From: JAFDZV01 sp964455525
GTDB taxonomy: Bacteria; Bacteroidota; Ignavibacteria; OLB7
Reading direction: 5' to 3'
NCBI GenBank assembly: GCA_964455525.1
Contig: CAYVWR010000002.1
Coordinates: 868,001 to 932,000, forward strand
Length of the DNA: 64,000 nt
Shown here: positions 1-10,734 of the stretch, in pieces
Numbering within the stretch: position 1 is the first letter of the stretch
Layout of the letters: each line of letters opens with the position of its first letter
The notes under the pieces: generated by a model
Database searches by the model: none
The model's input: the letters and a program-made list of their open reading frames with translations, nothing else
What the model was told of the DNA's origin: nothing
Made by a program: the position numbers and the translations under genes

Positions 1-96
1 CCAGAGATAGACGAGCAGCATGGCATCTTCGCCGTATGGCGGTGTCTTGCGCGAGGGGGGACGTTTGTTCCATACGGGGATATCTCTGCATGGAAC

Positions 97-124
97 GGGG
101 CGATGCCCATATAGGCACCGCCCC
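97..124 (-). terminator. Hairpin terminator after the gene at 156-674
   Basis: Arms GGGGCGATGCC and GGCACCGCCCC flank a 6-nt loop. Read as minus-strand RNA the single mismatch becomes a G-U wobble, whereas on the plus strand it is an A-C clash, so the minus direction is favoured. There is no strong U-tract. Confidence 0.5.
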
Positions 125-155
125 GTGATTTATACCAGCATGTCCGGCATGTTCT

Positions 156-674
156 CTATCCTACGCTGCCTGCCCGCTGCTTCAGGTCGAACGCGCGGCC
201 GTGCCATGATTCCTGTGCAGGACGTTCCCAGCGCCCGTGGCGGAGATCGCCGACACGAGGAGTTGTCTTATCGAAGACGATGGTATCGGCATCGACCACC
301 CCGCTCTCGGCAAGCTTCCCGAACTGTTTGTGGGTGACCGTGTGCACCGCATCGCCATCGCGGTAGGCGATCTCCGGGGAGTTGATGAGGTCCACGCCAA
401 GCTGGTCTCCGAACGCTCCGAGAGCCTTGATGAGGGTATCAATGGAGCAGCCGGAGGGGGCGGTTTTTGATTCATCCACACCCACAAGCACAAACTGATT
501 ATGACGTAGCTCGTACCCTGCGGACAAATCCTCGCCGTGTGCCGCCCACGACGTCACAAATCCCGCGAGCGCTTCATTGAGCTGCTTGGCGGCATCATCG
601 GCAAGCGGGTGTTCTGTATTGAACACCCAGAGCCGTGCCTCGTCGGGAAGCTGGTTGAAAGGGATCAGGCTCAT
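156..674 (-). CDS. Conserved Bacteroidota cytosolic protein of unknown function
   Basis: This 172-residue protein matches, from memory, a family widespread in Bacteroidota that is often mislabelled ABC transporter ATPase although it has no Walker motifs. The recognisable pattern is an N-terminal FNQLPDEARLWVF, a central AHGEDL, a SGCSID motif and a C-terminal SWHGRAF. No signal peptide or membrane segment is seen, so it is probably cytosolic. The start at 674 (MSLIPF) was chosen because family members begin there; a longer frame exists upstream but its residues look non-coding. A terminator hairpin follows. The biochemical role is not known and I do not assign one. Confidence 0.85.
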   Translation of the reverse strand: MSLIPFNQLPDEARLWVFNTEHPLADDAAKQLNEALAGFVTSWAAHGEDLSAGYELRHNQFVLVGVDESKTAPSGCSIDTLIKALGAFGDQLGVDLINSPEIAYRDGDAVHTVTHKQFGKLAESGVVDADTIVFDKTTPRVGDLRHGRWERPAQESWHGRAFDLKQRAGSVG

Positions 675-854
675 CTGATAGAGATTGATTGTTGGTTTGT
701 AGTTCCCGGAGTGCCTCCCATACCGACGGGCGATCTGCCGTCCCTCACGGTCTGTGCGGGGCTTGAGCTTTGCACAGCACATGAGGAACGATCATTGCGC
801 CATCATTCCGTTCGGCACTCCTGTATGGCAACATGGTTCGCCCAGGCGCTCTTC

Positions 855-1970
855 TCAGGCCAGCACCGCATCCACCGGCGTATAATCCAGACCGAATGCC
901 TGGGCTACGCCCTCATAGGTCACCACGCCATCGGCCACGTTCAGGCCGGGGCGAAGCTCAGGATTCCGGCGGAGCGCCTCGCGGTAGCCGAGATCGGCGA
1001 GCTGGAGCATGTAGGGGAGGGTGGCATTGGTAAGGCCGATGGTCGAGGTAAACGGCACGGCGCCCGGCATATTCGCCACGCAGTAATGAACGACGCCATC
1101 GACCACGTAGGTTGGATCGGCGTGCGTGGTCGCCTTCGAGGTCTCGATGCAGCCTCCCTGGTCAACCGAGACATCGACGATCACCGAGCCTTCGCGCATG
1201 GTCGAGAGCATGTCGCGTGTGACAAGCGAGGGGGCCTTGGCACCGGGGATAAGCACCGCGCCGATCACCAGATCGGCATTCCTGACGGCCTCGCGAACCG
1301 AGTGCGGGGTGGACATAAGCGTCTGCACATTCCTAGGCATCACATCGTCGAGATAGCGGAGGCGATACAGATCGCGATCGAAGATGGTAACGCGTGCGCC
1401 GAAACCTGCGGCGATCTTGGCGGCATTGGTTCCCACGATGCCGCCACCAAGGATGATAACATCGGCCGGGCGGGTTCCGGGGATGCCGCCCAGAAGCACA
1501 CCACGGCCGCCCATCGGCTTCTCAAGGTACTTGGCTCCCTCCTGGGTTGCCATACGCCCTGCCACCTCCGACATCGGAATCAGCAGCGGAAGCGAACGGT
1601 CGGCACGCTGAACGGTCTCATAGGCGATTGCCACCGACTTGCTCTTGATGATGGCTTCGGTCAGCTCGCGGCTGGCAGCGAAGTGGAAATAGGTGAAGAG
1701 CACCTGTCCTGGGCGGATCAGGTCGTACTCCGGCTTGATCGGCTCCTTTACCTTGACGATCATCTCGGCTTCGCCGTAGACCTCGGCGGGGGAATTGACA
1801 ATCCTGGCGCCAACGCGGGCGTAGTCATCATCCTGGAATCCCGAGCCAACCCCGGCATTGTTCTCTACCAGAACGGTATGGCCGTTCTTTACCAGAAGTT
1901 CTACGCCCGAAGGCACGACGCCGACTCTGTTCTCGTTCGGCTTGATTTCGCGAGGTACGCCGATAATCAT
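855..1970 (-). CDS. ald: Alanine dehydrogenase
   Basis: Predicted NAD-dependent alanine dehydrogenase (L-alanine + NAD + water to pyruvate + ammonia + NADH), 371 residues, the usual family length. Visible landmarks are the N-terminal MIIGVPREIKPNENRVG, the substrate-site KVKEP near residue 75, the YFHFAAS segment carrying the catalytic His, and a Rossmann fold with the nucleotide loop LGGGIVGTNAA near residue 175. Pyridine nucleotide transhydrogenase alpha subunits share this fold, but the length and lack of membrane segments fit Ald. It stands alone on the minus strand. It may link amino-acid catabolism to central metabolism. Confidence 0.95.
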   Translation of the reverse strand: MIIGVPREIKPNENRVGVVPSGVELLVKNGHTVLVENNAGVGSGFQDDDYARVGARIVNSPAEVYGEAEMIVKVKEPIKPEYDLIRPGQVLFTYFHFAASRELTEAIIKSKSVAIAYETVQRADRSLPLLIPMSEVAGRMATQEGAKYLEKPMGGRGVLLGGIPGTRPADVIILGGGIVGTNAAKIAAGFGARVTIFDRDLYRLRYLDDVMPRNVQTLMSTPHSVREAVRNADLVIGAVLIPGAKAPSLVTRDMLSTMREGSVIVDVSVDQGGCIETSKATTHADPTYVVDGVVHYCVANMPGAVPFTSTIGLTNATLPYMLQLADLGYREALRRNPELRPGLNVADGVVTYEGVAQAFGLDYTPVDAVLA

Positions 1971-2290
1971 GTTGAGATCTTGCTAAGAGTAATTCGATGA
2001 AAGTTGCTCCGAACAGCGGCAGCCGACAGCTTGTCCGGCTTCCCGGTGCTTACGAACGCAAATATAGCCGAACGTTTCCATCTAATGCCGTTTCACCCGA
2101 TCGGGGAGTGTTATCCGGGGGGAGGCTTGGCCGATGGAGCGCTCCCGGCAATGGTCGTATGTGTCTGTTCGGGTGGATGAATGCGGGCCGAAGCCGATAA
2201 AACCGCTCTTCCGCAGCAATACAAGGGGCTATCAGGCATGGATCGTCCTGTGGCCAGGCCGCTCTTCTCAAATGGTTTCATCCTGTGATA

Positions 2291-2330
2291 AAACGCCGAA
2301 GGGCCGTCCGGCACTGCCGAACGGCCCTTC
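2291..2330 (-). terminator. Rho-independent terminator of the bacilliredoxin gene
   Basis: A long hairpin has outer arms GAAGGGCCGT and ACGGCCCTTC (2298-2307, 2321-2330) with a further CGGCA/TGCCG inner stem. On the minus strand it is followed by CGTTTTAT, a short U-tract. It lies 13 nt past the stop of the gene at 2343. Confidence 0.85.
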
Positions 2331-2342
2331 CCAGCATAGATG

Positions 2343-2774
2343 TTATGCCTTGACCGAGCAGTACTCGTCGAACGCATCCTTCAGATTCCCGGCGATCATC
2401 TCCGGGGTGCGCCCCTCGATATGGTGGCGCTGAACCATATGAACCACCTTGCCATCGCGCATCAGCGCGATCTGGGGGGAAGTGGGGGCATGGCCCAGGA
2501 ACAGGTCGCGTGCACGCCTGACCGCTTCATGGTCCATCCCGGCAAACACCGTGACCACCTTGTCGGGAAGGGTGGAGTGCTGCAACGCCAGACGAAGGCC
2601 AGGGCGTGCGCCACCGGCGGCGCAGCCGCAGACAGAGTTGACAAAAACAAGGACGGTTCCAGGGGCCGTCAGGACTTCGGTGACCTGCTCGGCAGAGGTC
2701 AGCTCCTGTACACCGAGGCTGGTAACCTCATCGCGCATCGGCTGCACGAGGGTTGGATCATACATGGCGAACAT
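2343..2774 (-). CDS. Bacilliredoxin (BrxA/BrxB family)
   Basis: This 143-residue thioredoxin-fold protein belongs to the YphP/YqiW (DUF1094) family, which removes bacillithiol from S-bacillithiolated proteins in Firmicutes. The diagnostic CGC active site is visible in VNSVCGCAAGGARPGL near residue 50. Other family-typical parts are the N-terminal YDPTLVQPMRDE and the C-terminal HHIEGRTPEMIAGNL. It is cytosolic and monocistronic, with its own terminator. Whether this organism makes bacillithiol cannot be judged from this window, so the physiological thiol partner is inferred only from the family. Confidence 0.9.
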   Translation of the reverse strand: MFAMYDPTLVQPMRDEVTSLGVQELTSAEQVTEVLTAPGTVLVFVNSVCGCAAGGARPGLRLALQHSTLPDKVVTVFAGMDHEAVRRARDLFLGHAPTSPQIALMRDGKVVHMVQRHHIEGRTPEMIAGNLKDAFDEYCSVKA

Positions 2775-3298
2775 TGAAATCTCCAGTTAGTACTACGTCT
2801 TGTGAACGTTTGTCGGTACGATGTTTTGGTAAACATACTGCCAACTTTCATGACGGTAAAGGACTGGTTGGGCGTGTAATGGTTGTTACGATATGGTGGC
2901 CCAGGATCATCCCTGTATTGCCAGGGGCGATATATCCTGCGCCGGATGCCCTGCTGCGCGGGCCGTTATACTATAGGAGTCCCTGAAATAGGGGCACGGT
3001 GATATATCTATAAGTTTATTTGCCAACCGGTCCCCGAAACACTACCTTGGACGTGTGTATATGAAAAGGCCGCCCAGTTCCGGGGTGCTGGCTTATTTCG
3101 CAATTTTTCGGCCGTAGGCTACGGTTTGGGATCGGATGCGGGCCGATGCCAGGCCGTTTCCCATCTCTACCCTAATCCCATGGGGGCTATGCTCTGGCTA
3201 GCACAGTGTGCCGGGACGCGATGGGCGCGTAAGAGGCTGGCGTTACGAAGTCATTTCTTCCGGTCGGTAACAGATCCCTCTACGGGCATGCAAGCATT
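2775..3298. other. Intergenic region between divergent bacilliredoxin and ppk genes
   Basis: No convincing coding frame is present in these 524 bases. It must hold the divergent promoters. A TATACTAT sequence near 2968 could be a -10 element, but I cannot pair it with a -35. The frames that span it are short and rich in rare residues. Confidence 0.5.
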
Positions 3299-5470
<2,172 letters not shown>

Positions 5471-5521
5471 TCGGCAGTGCCGGGTCTGTTCATCAGAGGT
5501 CGTATATTGCCGACCACTTGT

Positions 5522-5956
5522 ATGGAAGATCTACAGAATCTGGTCGTGACGCATGGTGGGATAGGGCTGATGGTGGTATCGTTTATCGCCGCGACGATAG
5601 TGCCGCTCAGTTCGGAGGCTGCCGTATATGGCGCGCTCCGGCTTGGCATGCCGCCACTGGAAGTGTTGCTGTTTGCCTCGGCGGGCAACTGCCTGGGGGT
5701 GCTCCTGAACTATGGTCTTGGGCGCTGGGGGAGCGATACCGTGCTTCGGCGGACCATGGCAAGCCGCACCGGGCGGCGGGCGATGCAGTGGTCGGAACGC
5801 CATGGAAAATGGGCGCTGCTGTTGTCATGGCTTCCTGTCGTCGGCGACCCTCTTACGATCATCGGCGGGATTCTGCGAATTCATCTCCTTTTTTTCATCG
5901 TTACTACGTTTTCGGTGCGTGTGCTGCGCTATGCGGCGGTGCTTCTGCTACCTTGA
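5522..5956 (+). CDS. YqaA/DedA-type small membrane protein
   Basis: This 144-residue integral membrane protein resembles the YqaA branch of the DedA (SNARE-associated/VTT) superfamily, proposed to act in lipid or proton-linked transport. Family-like features are EAAVYGALRLGMPPLEVLLF, the GNCLGVLLNYGLGRWG segment, and a C-terminal region with WLPVVGDPLTIIGGILR before the last membrane helix. I placed the start at 5522 (MEDLQNL) because the upstream residues look non-coding; an ATG at 5477 is possible. It lies about 50 nt after ppk, suggesting one operon. The substrate is unknown. Confidence 0.85.
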   Translation: MEDLQNLVVTHGGIGLMVVSFIAATIVPLSSEAAVYGALRLGMPPLEVLLFASAGNCLGVLLNYGLGRWGSDTVLRRTMASRTGRRAMQWSERHGKWALLLSWLPVVGDPLTIIGGILRIHLLFFIVTTFSVRVLRYAAVLLLP

Positions 5957-5987
5957 AGACGCTTGGAAAAAAATATCGAAGAGAGTT

Positions 5988-6293
5988 ATGACGCTCAAGG
6001 AGTTCGAACGCTGGCAGAGCATCCGGCAGGGCGGAAGAACATCCTTCATCTGGATGCAGGGGGTGCTCGGGTACGGTGTGGTGATGGCTGTGGTGATGGC
6101 CATCGTCCTGACATTGTTCAACATGATCGGGGGAGGGGGCTTTGATCCGCATTTTCTTGTGCGCCAGCTTGTCATCGATCTGATCTTTTTTCCTCTGGTC
6201 GGCTATGGCTGGGGTGCCTGGGTGTGGTCTCGCACCGAAAAACGGTATCAACAGGAGAAGGCGAAGCTCGCCCCGTCCGGGATGCAGAGCTGA
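5988..6293 (+). CDS. Small two-helix membrane protein
   Basis: The predicted 101-residue product has a polar N-terminus (MTLKEFERWQSIRQGG), a hydrophobic helix at about residues 22-45, a second at about 55-72, and a charged C-terminus (RTEKRYQQEKAKL). I recognise no family. The start was set at the ATG at 5988, just after GAGAG, and lies about 30 nt after the preceding membrane-protein gene, so it is probably the third gene of the ppk transcript. It is too hydrophobic and regular to be chance, but its function is unknown. Confidence 0.7.
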   Translation: MTLKEFERWQSIRQGGRTSFIWMQGVLGYGVVMAVVMAIVLTLFNMIGGGGFDPHFLVRQLVIDLIFFPLVGYGWGAWVWSRTEKRYQQEKAKLAPSGMQS

Positions 6294-6385
6294 ATGCTGT
6301 GCGAGGGGCTTTTATAGAGTTTTACAGCCGGGCCGGTGCATAGCGATGTGCCCCCCGGCTCCATCATATAGAATCATATATACCG

Positions 6386-7387
6386 ATGAAACTTGTCACG
6401 TATCTATCTGGCGAAGGCTCAGTGGGGGGAACCGCTTCGGGCCGTGTAGGGGCGCTTGTCGGCGACCGCGTGCTCGATCTGCGGAAGGCAGCCGAGGTAT
6501 CACAGCTCGGCGGTGCCGATAGCGGTGAGGTGCTCGCCTCGATGCTTTCGCTGCTGCATGCCGGGGGACGGGGACTGGACCTTGTGCGGGACCTGATCGG
6601 CTGGGCCGGGTCCACTGCGGAAGTTCTCCCTGCCAGCCCGTCGATTGCCGAGGTGGTGCTTCTGGCGCCGGTGCCGCGCCCTACGTCCATGCGCGATGGT
6701 TACGCGTTTCGCCAGCATGTGGAGGCCGCCCGGCGCAACCGTGGGGTTGAGATGATCCCGGAGTTCGACGAGTTTCCGGTCTTCTATTTCACCAACCATA
6801 TGGCTGTTACCGGCCCGGGCCAGGTGGATGTGATGGAGCAGCACCTGAACCGGCTTGATTTCGAGCTGGAGTGTGCTATTGTCATCGGACGCGAGGGACG
6901 AAATATCAAGGCGTCCGAAGCCGATGACTATATCGCCGGTTATACGATCATGAACGACTGGTCGGCCCGTGCCCTTCAGATGGAGGAGATGAAGATGAAC
7001 CTTGGTCCGGCCAAGGGAAAGGATTTTGCCACCTCGATCGGCCCCTATCTGGCCACACGCGATGAGCTTGCAGCAACGCGGATCGAGGGAGAGAACGGCG
7101 AGCGCTACGATCTGACGATGGTGACACGGGTGAATGGTACCGAAGTCTCGCGTGGCAATCTGAAGGATATGACCTGGACGTTCGCACAGATCATTGAGCG
7201 GGCCTCGTATGGTGTTACCCTGTATCCGGGTGATGTCATCGGGTCGGGCACGGTGGGAACCGGCTGCTTTCTGGAACTGAATGGTTCCAAGATCACCGAT
7301 AATTGGTGGTTGAAGGATGGTGATGTGGTCGAATGCGAGATCGATCTGCTCGGCACGCTCCATAATACGGTACGCCAGGTAGGATAA
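6386..7387 (+). CDS. Fumarylacetoacetate hydrolase (FAH) family protein
   Basis: This 333-residue protein has a variable N-terminal domain (about 1-115) and a C-terminal FAH catalytic fold. Family signatures are FYFTNHMAVTGPG, the metal-site segment LDFELECAIVIGREGRNI, GYTIMNDWSARALQMEE and the C-terminal YPGDVIGSGTVGTG. FAH-family enzymes cleave or decarboxylate 2-oxo acids with Mg or Mn bound by acidic residues. The length and the long N-terminal domain fit the fumarylacetoacetase-like subgroup rather than short acylpyruvases. No aromatic degradation genes are nearby, so the exact substrate is open. Confidence 0.9.
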   Translation: MKLVTYLSGEGSVGGTASGRVGALVGDRVLDLRKAAEVSQLGGADSGEVLASMLSLLHAGGRGLDLVRDLIGWAGSTAEVLPASPSIAEVVLLAPVPRPTSMRDGYAFRQHVEAARRNRGVEMIPEFDEFPVFYFTNHMAVTGPGQVDVMEQHLNRLDFELECAIVIGREGRNIKASEADDYIAGYTIMNDWSARALQMEEMKMNLGPAKGKDFATSIGPYLATRDELAATRIEGENGERYDLTMVTRVNGTEVSRGNLKDMTWTFAQIIERASYGVTLYPGDVIGSGTVGTGCFLELNGSKITDNWWLKDGDVVECEIDLLGTLHNTVRQVG

Positions 7388-7433
7388 CTGGCCAGGCCCC
7401 GAGGAAGATGTTCACGATAGGATTGCAGTACAC

Positions 7434-7467
7434 AAGGGCGCAGCCGTAACAACGGTCTGTGCCCTTT
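7434..7467 (+). terminator. Probable terminator after the FAH-family gene
   Basis: Outer arms AAGGGC and GCCCTT extend inward through CAG/CTG and CGT/ACG pairs, with a G-U wobble in plus-strand RNA, and are followed by TTTG. It lies about 47 nt past the stop codon at 7387. Confidence 0.6.
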
Positions 7468-7615
7468 GCGTTCCCCGGCCGTTGCGCGCCATATGCATGC
7501 CTGGCGTGCCAGCACCGAACTCGATTCGCGAGGCGATAATGCCGGGCGAATTATTTGTGGACGGTGTGCCGATACAGGGCCGATCTGTGGCACGTATTGC
7601 AGCGCTTTGAAAAGC

Positions 7616-7651
7616 AAAGCCTCCATTGGCATCGATGCCAGTGGAGGCTTT
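7616..7651. terminator. Long perfect-stem terminator hairpin
   Basis: The 16-bp arms AAAGCCTCCATTGGCA and TGCCAGTGGAGGCTTT surround a TCGA loop. The one imperfect pair is a U-G wobble on the plus strand and a C-A mismatch on the minus. T-rich tracts occur on both sides. It sits between the FAH-family gene (plus) and the small lipoprotein gene (minus) and probably works in both directions. Confidence 0.8.
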
Positions 7652-7681
7652 TGAAAATCTTCGGATAAGCCGGAGAAGAAA

Positions 7682-7852
7682 TTATCTTCCGGTGGTATCG
7701 GCCACCTGGATCGTGTCGGTCGGGGCCGGAGTCGTAACCACTACCGTGGTGTCGTTCGGAGGCGTCGTGGTCTCTTCGTGGTTTCCACCGCAAGCGGTGA
7801 AGAGGAGGCCGGAGCCGAGAAGCGCAGTAAACAGGAACGCGCGCATCTTCAT
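7682..7852 (-). CDS. Small lipoprotein, Thr-rich
   Basis: A 56-residue product starts MKMRAFLFTALLGSGLLF and has a lipobox LLFTAC, so the mature protein would begin at the Cys and be lipid-anchored. The mature part is only about 38 residues and is low-complexity, rich in Thr, Val and Pro (TTTPPNDTTVVVTTPAP). The start at 7852 gives a normal signal peptide; the longer upstream frame adds a polar extension that would spoil it. No function can be assigned. Single gene with a hairpin terminator just downstream. Confidence 0.7.
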   Translation of the reverse strand: MKMRAFLFTALLGSGLLFTACGGNHEETTTPPNDTTVVVTTPAPTDTIQVADTTGR

Positions 7853-8029
7853 GAGTAGTAATGTTAAATAGTAGGGATTGGATGATACATTGCCCGTATC
7901 CTTCTCGGCGGACAATGCTCGTTCGGAAATTCGACCGGCGAAAATACGACGAATGTTTATTCCATCTCTAAAAATATTTATACTTCAGTTCGTAATTCCC
8001 ACAGAAGTCGGGGAAGTATACACAACATC

Positions 8030-8920
8030 ATGATACAGTTGGATCAGCGAAATTCCGGGCAGCAGGCAAGCGGCGGCGAGAGCAACCAGGGCGTGATACT
8101 GGTGGGAGGCGGGCGGTTCGCCCATGCGGTTGCTCGTACCATGCCTGAAAAGATTTGTGCTGTTGTCTTGCGCGATACCAGTAAAGGTGCATCGCTTGAA
8201 GCCATTCTTCCGGGCGTTGCGGTTATCGCATCACTTGAAGCGATCGACCCTTCGGCATACGATACTCTATGGATTGCAACGGCGGATGGATCGCTTCACG
8301 ATGTGGCAGAATTTCTTGTGGAAGCGCGTCCGTGCTGGCGTGGCTGTACCGTTCTGCATTCCTCCGGCGCCACATCACCCCATGTACTCGATGCATTTGC
8401 ACGGCGTGGTGCAACGATACTTGCCTTGCATCCGAATGCCTCCTTTACCGGCGATAGCCCGATGTTGCCCGGTCTTGTCTGGGGAGTTTCAGAGGGGGAG
8501 GGGGCGATTGATGCAGCGCACCGTCTTATAGGGCATCTGGCACCGACGCTTGTGGTGGTACCGGAGAAGTTCCGTGCGCTCTATCATGCAGCCGCATCGG
8601 TGGCCGCAAACTATTCCGTAACGCTTTTTGCCATGGCGCACGACCTTTATCAGCGGGCCGGGTTTAGCGAGGAGGAGGCGCGTGCGGTGGTAGCGCAGTT
8701 CATCCGTTCAAGTGCGGATCGTGCTGCGCTCACAGGCCCTGCCGCTGCTCTTACCGGCCCGATCGCACGCGGCGATGCCCAGGTCGTGACGCTTCAGAGC
8801 GACGCGATACGCCATATGGCACCCGAATATCTTGCTGCCTTTCTGGAGCTTGCGCAGGTAACGGGCCGGTTGGCAGGTAGGGGACCAAGGGGAGAACCGG
8901 AGGAAGGGTTGAAAGGATGA
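8030..8920 (+). CDS. Rossmann-like and DUF2520 domain protein
   Basis: The 296-residue protein has an N-terminal nucleotide-binding fold (GVILVGGGRFAHAVARTM near residues 25-42) and a C-terminal helical DUF2520 domain with FRALYHAAASVAANY and ALTGPIARGD. Family members look like pyrroline-5-carboxylate reductase or F420-dependent NADP reductase relatives and are annotated as putative oxidoreductases. In many Bacteroidota this gene sits beside nucleotide or Maf-like genes; here it stands alone. The substrate is unknown. The exact start is uncertain by a few codons since the first 20 residues are polar and unconserved. Confidence 0.85.
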   Translation: MIQLDQRNSGQQASGGESNQGVILVGGGRFAHAVARTMPEKICAVVLRDTSKGASLEAILPGVAVIASLEAIDPSAYDTLWIATADGSLHDVAEFLVEARPCWRGCTVLHSSGATSPHVLDAFARRGATILALHPNASFTGDSPMLPGLVWGVSEGEGAIDAAHRLIGHLAPTLVVVPEKFRALYHAAASVAANYSVTLFAMAHDLYQRAGFSEEEARAVVAQFIRSSADRAALTGPAAALTGPIARGDAQVVTLQSDAIRHMAPEYLAAFLELAQVTGRLAGRGPRGEPEEGLKG

Positions 8921-9045
8921 TTCCTAGAGGGGCACCCTCTTCCATTTCTCTGCTGGTAGGGCGCTATTGGGGGCTGGCCCCGAGGGAGGTTCTAGGGCTG
9001 TGCCAGCGGTCCGTATCCGAACGTCGTGCCGCCGCCTTTCAAGCG

Positions 9046-9363
9046 TTATCGTAGCGTATCAAGATCATCCAGTGCGGCCTGCAATTCGCTTAGCGCGTGC
9101 AGATCGCCTTCCTTGCGCGCAATGGTGCTGCCTGTGGTATATGCTTCCTCGGCATTATCCCATTCCTCCAGCGAGGTATAGATCTGGCCAAGCTGATAAT
9201 ATGTTGCCACGTAGTTGGGGTCGCGTTCGCGCAGGCCGTTCAAGTAGTCTTCTGCCACCCGGTATTCCTTGCGGCTCATATATTCCAGCGCGACAGCATA
9301 GCGTGTGAAGCTGTCGGTTGGGTCCTGCTCCAGAAAGGAGAGCATCTGTTCGAGACGGGTCAT
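9046..9363 (-). CDS. Small TPR-repeat protein
   Basis: The predicted 105-residue protein consists almost entirely of about two and a half tetratricopeptide repeats: DSFTRYAVALEYMSRKEY, NYVATYYQLGQIYTSLEEWDNAEEAY and a C-terminal helix. TPRs mediate protein-protein contacts, so an adaptor role is likely but the partner is unknown. The start at 9363 (MTRLEQML) was chosen because upstream codons run into the rnpB terminator. No signal peptide, so cytosolic. It is on the same strand as and just downstream of rnpB. Confidence 0.85.
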   Translation of the reverse strand: MTRLEQMLSFLEQDPTDSFTRYAVALEYMSRKEYRVAEDYLNGLRERDPNYVATYYQLGQIYTSLEEWDNAEEAYTTGSTIARKEGDLHALSELQAALDDLDTLR

Positions 9364-9432
9364 GGGCGTGTGCAAATTGATGGAACTGATGATACCATGG
9401 GCTTTCTGCCGTACAGGAGCAGAGGGGGGACG

Positions 9433-9454
9433 AAAAAAGGGACCAGATGGTCCC
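9433..9454 (-). terminator. Rho-independent terminator of rnpB
   Basis: On the minus strand GGGACCA-TC-TGGTCCC is followed immediately by TTTTTT. It lies 21 nt past the predicted 3' end of RNase P RNA, so it very probably ends that transcript. Confidence 0.9.
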
Positions 9455-9475
9455 ATTATCATGAAAAAAAACATT

Positions 9476-9923
9476 CTCCGAAGCATGTCTGTACGCCGAA
9501 TTCTGTCTTCATCGCCGAGGCGATGGAGGCAGTCATTTGTCTGGGAGCGCGATCGCTCGCGCCCTCGAGCAGCCTACCCGGTGCCGTGATCTCCCCGCGA
9601 GGGGGGGATCGGAACGGGCCGCTCCTGACGGCACCCTATTTGGCTTTGCTCCACGTGGGGTTTGCACTGCCGTTCCGGTTACCCGTCACGCGGTAAGCTC
9701 TTACCTCACCATTTCACCCTTACCCTGTCTCGACCGGCAGCTCGTAGGAAGCTGTCGGTCGAGACAGGGCGGTATCTTTTCTGTTGCACTTTCCGTCGCC
9801 TCTCCCGGCCGTTGCCGGCACGGGATTGGGCGCCCAGCCGTTAGCTGGCACGTTGCCCTATGGAGTTCGGACGTTCCTCCCATCGGCGTGAACCGACGAG
9901 CGACTGCCCGACATACTCCGGAG
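9476..9923 (-). ncRNA. rnpB: RNase P RNA, bacterial type A
   Basis: The catalytic RNA of RNase P, which matures tRNA 5' ends, runs on the minus strand. Conserved core blocks are visible in order: GGAGGAACGTCCGAACTCC, ATAGGGCAACGTGCCAG, GGAAAGTGCAACAGAAA, GGTAAGGGTGAAATGGTG, GGAGCAAAGCCAAATAGG, CAAATGACTGCC and ACAGAATTCGGCGTACA. The ends were set by helix P1: 9910-9923 pairs with 9476-9489 over 14 bp including wobbles. Helix P4 carries a C-G pair where nearly all bacteria have A-U (see findings). All long frames crossing this segment are therefore spurious. Only 38 nt separate its 5' end from the zinc-ribbon gene upstream. Confidence 0.95.
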
Positions 9924-9961
9924 ATGTCAAAGAACGTTGAGCGTCCGGCCTGCCGTCTCGC

Positions 9962-10684
9962 TTACACGGTCACCGATGCGGCGATCTCTTCATCGACGAT
10001 GATACGGCCGCAATGTTCGCAGGTGAAGAGCTGTTCGGAGCGGCGCAACTCCACAAGGGTTTGCGGTGGAATCGCCTGATAGCAGCCGCTGCATGCTCCC
10101 TTGCGTGCCTTTACAACCGCATCCTCGTGTGCTGTGCGGATATGATTATAGCGCTTGATAAGGTCCGGGCTTACCTGCGAGAGCGCTTCCTCGCGTGCTG
10201 TGCGAAGCTCGTTGATCTCATCGGCATGGGTATCACGAATAGCCGAGAGTATCTCCTTCTTCTCATCGCTTTCCTTCACAAGCTCCTCGCGCTGCCGGTG
10301 GATCAGCTCGATATCGCGGATGAACATCGCCTCCTGTGTGTTCACCGTGGTCAGGGAGCGTTCCATCAGGAGCAGTTCCTCTTCGGCCGAGGCGATATCG
10401 GCAGTGGTTGCCTCGTATTCCTTGTTGTTTCGCACGGTGCGAAGGCGCTCGTTAAGCATCTTCACCCGTTCGCGGAGATCATGCATGGCCGTGTTTGAAC
10501 CGCTGCGCGACGTACGGAGATCGCGGAGCTTTCCTTCTTCAACCTCCATTGCGGCCGAGAGATCGTCGATTTTCTTCTGAAGCTGGTCCACCTCGCTTGG
10601 CAGATCGCCACCACCGTCGTTCAGCTCATCGAGTTCCAGATCGATCCGTTGTAGTCTATAGAGTGCGCGAAGTACTTCTTCCAC
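9962..10684 (-). CDS. Coiled-coil protein with C4 zinc ribbon
   Basis: This 240-residue protein has a long charged coiled coil over about residues 1-185, rich in Glu, Arg and Leu, followed by a zinc ribbon with ACSGCYQAIPP and FTCEHCGRIIV, the four Cys being the expected zinc ligands. It matches the DUF164/CdsZ-like family (CT398 in Chlamydia) of C4-type zinc-ribbon proteins, whose role is unclear. It lies about 50 nt downstream of the Nif3-like gene on the same strand, a pairing often seen in bacteria, which supports a shared but undefined task. Cytosolic. Confidence 0.9.
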   Translation of the reverse strand: MEEVLRALYRLQRIDLELDELNDGGGDLPSEVDQLQKKIDDLSAAMEVEEGKLRDLRTSRSGSNTAMHDLRERVKMLNERLRTVRNNKEYEATTADIASAEEELLLMERSLTTVNTQEAMFIRDIELIHRQREELVKESDEKKEILSAIRDTHADEINELRTAREEALSQVSPDLIKRYNHIRTAHEDAVVKARKGACSGCYQAIPPQTLVELRRSEQLFTCEHCGRIIVDEEIAASVTV

Positions 10685-10734
10685 GTTGATTGCCTCCGTT
10701 ATGATCTCAGCCGTTTAATGTAAGTTCTTTTTCT

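Noticed and set aside
537..2000. 487-codon frame opposite alanine dehydrogenase
   Set aside because: Antisense to a gene with unmistakable Ald motifs; composition is not protein-like.
9537..10079. 180-codon plus-strand frame
   Set aside because: It overlaps the RNase P RNA gene and the end of the zinc-ribbon gene. The RNA core motifs explain the sequence.
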